5,521 nucleotides of DNA from assembly GCA_030043855.1 (NCBI GenBank), contig JASHWW010000122.1, positions 1-5,521 of the forward strand, written 5' to 3'. This DNA comes from Thermoplasmata archaeon (lineage in GTDB: Archaea > Thermoplasmatota > Thermoplasmata > Lutacidiplasmatales > UBA184). This document shows positions 4,638 to 5,521 of this stretch, piece by piece. Numbering within the stretch: the first letter of the stretch is position 1; the number at the start of each line of letters is the position of its first letter. The notes under the pieces were generated by a model, which was not told the DNA's origin, did not search any database, and was given only the letters and a program-made list of their open reading frames with translations. The position numbers were made by a program, and so were the translations under genes.

Positions 4638-5521
4638 TCGTATTCGAACACCTGGTCGTACGGGGCGATCAAGACCGTCAGCTACGACGGTCTCAACGCG
4701 TCCAATATCCCGTACCAGGCGACCGGGACCGTCGGCTTTTCGGTCGTCCTCTCGGAGGCGACCGGGCCGAATTCGGTGGTCGCCCTCCACGTCACTCGGA
4801 TCATGGGCGCCGCGATCGATGTCGAGTACTGCTACCCGTCGTGCCGCTCTCCGACGGCCATCGGAAGCGTCACCTATCGCGCCTGGGAGGTGTCCGAAGC
4901 GTTCGCCAATTTCACGACCAACGGCTCGGTCCTCGAGGGAACCAGCACGGTGCCGGCGGTCGCTCTCCTGAACTCGAGCGCGTCCCTCGTCGGCGAGCTC
5001 CGTCTGTCGACCGAATACACCGACGCGGGGGTCGTGGAGCGCAGCCGCAGCCTGTCGGTGAACGTCAGCGGTTCCGACCAGATCTCGTTCCTCACCCCGC
5101 TGGGCATTTTCCCGACCAACCTCTCCGCGGGGACGTCGTGGAGTTCGACGGCCGCGTTCGCCGCCGTCGGCAGCTCGGCGTGGTCGCTCTACTACGTCCG
5201 CTCCGGGGTCGCCTCGGTCTCCCTCACCGGGTCCGCGCTCGTCCCCACCACGGGGACCGTGAGCGTCTTCGGCGGCTACGGGATCGGGAGCAACATCTCG
5301 CTCGGCGGCGAATCGTTCGCCGCCATCAACCTCACGGTCGTCGGACCGTTCGCCGTGCGGGAGGGGTTCATCCTCGTCCCGGACGGGTCGGACCTGTTCG
5401 GCAGCTCGGCCCAACCGTTCTCGGGCAACGAGACCGGCGCGACGACCGCGCTCCTGAGCCACCTCGACGTCCGCCCGTCCCTGCGCACCCACCTCGGGAT
5501 CGGCGGGTCGGACTGGGTCTG
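4506..5521 (+). CDS. Secreted, sequon-rich surface protein (3' end outside the window)
   Basis: The frame is open for 338 codons from ATG 4506 to the window edge. Residues 1-44 form a signal peptide: basic N-region (MLRSGLHRSHISR), hydrophobic core at about 15-31, then small residues ending APAAA before SYS. The rest is rich in Ser, Thr, Val, Gly and short beta-type strands, with no long helix seen. Nine N-x-S/T sequons occur at N64, N135, N139, N156, N186, N205, N263, N275 and N308, consistent with archaeal N-glycosylation of a surface protein. Cys109 and Cys113 (C-x3-C) may form a small disulfide. I recognise no enzyme motif or named family. The opposite strand is also open for about 300 codons but gives an Arg/Asp/Glu/Gly-rich shadow with no folding pattern. 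The missing C-terminus could hold a membrane anchor. Function is unknown. Confidence 0.85.
   Translation, partial: MLRSGLHRSHISRGATAAVGVTFALLTLCVAGTGAAAPLAPAAASYSNTWSYGAIKTVSYDGLNASNIPYQATGTVGFSVVLSEATGPNSVVALHVTRIMGAAIDVEYCYPSCRSPTAIGSVTYRAWEVSEAFANFTTNGSVLEGTSTVPAVALLNSSASLVGELRLSTEYTDAGVVERSRSLSVNVSGSDQISFLTPLGIFPTNLSAGTSWSSTAAFAAVGSSAWSLYYVRSGVASVSLTGSALVPTTGTVSVFGGYGIGSNISLGGESFAAINLTVVGPFAVREGFILVPDGSDLFGSSAQPFSGNETGATTALLSHLDVRPSLRTHLGIGGSDWV

Noticed and set aside
4587..5492. Minus-strand 301-codon frame opposite the right-hand secreted gene
   Set aside because: It is dominated by Arg, Asp, Glu and Gly with no hydrophobic pattern. The plus strand encodes a good signal peptide, many sequons and an uninterrupted frame to the window edge.

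Overview
The window is very GC-rich and looks archaeal, most likely a high-GC member of the Thermoplasmatota, for example a soil or sediment lineage. The lineage is an inference. The signs are a tRNA gene with no encoded CCA, AT-rich TATA-like boxes about 36-38 bases ahead of two secreted-protein starts (which predicts very short leaders), many N-x-S/T sequons in both secreted proteins, and a regulator-like protein built from Lrp/RAM-type modules. A GC-rich bacterium is not fully excluded.

Layout from left to right. Positions 2-112 hold the last codons of a plus-strand gene whose short tail resembles the C-terminal helix of ArsR-type winged-helix regulators. A 192-base gap with a TATA-like box follows. 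Positions 305-3205 encode a 966-residue secreted or membrane-anchored glycine-rich protein. It is a right-handed parallel beta-helix of the polymorphic (Pmp / GGAIYN-repeat) type, in which each of eight coils is separated from the next by a 63-77 residue Gly-Gly-X insert. Convergent to it, on the minus strand, lie tRNA-Arg(CCT) (3240-3314) and a 351-residue protein (3339-4394) that appears to be a tandem duplication of a winged-helix plus RAM-like unit. Divergent from that gene, a second secreted protein starts at 4506 and runs off the right edge. It is heavily endowed with N-glycosylation sequons.

The two exported proteins probably both act at the cell surface. The minus-strand regulator sits between them and shares an upstream region with the second. 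No operon links them, and a common pathway cannot be shown from sequence.

The strongest discovery lead is the giant protein. Its Gly-Gly-X inserts keep a strict three-residue register, and most are broken by a non-GGX patch close to the midpoint. This suggests that every beta-helix coil carries a polyglycine-II hairpin, with the hairpins stacking into a blade that projects from the helix.
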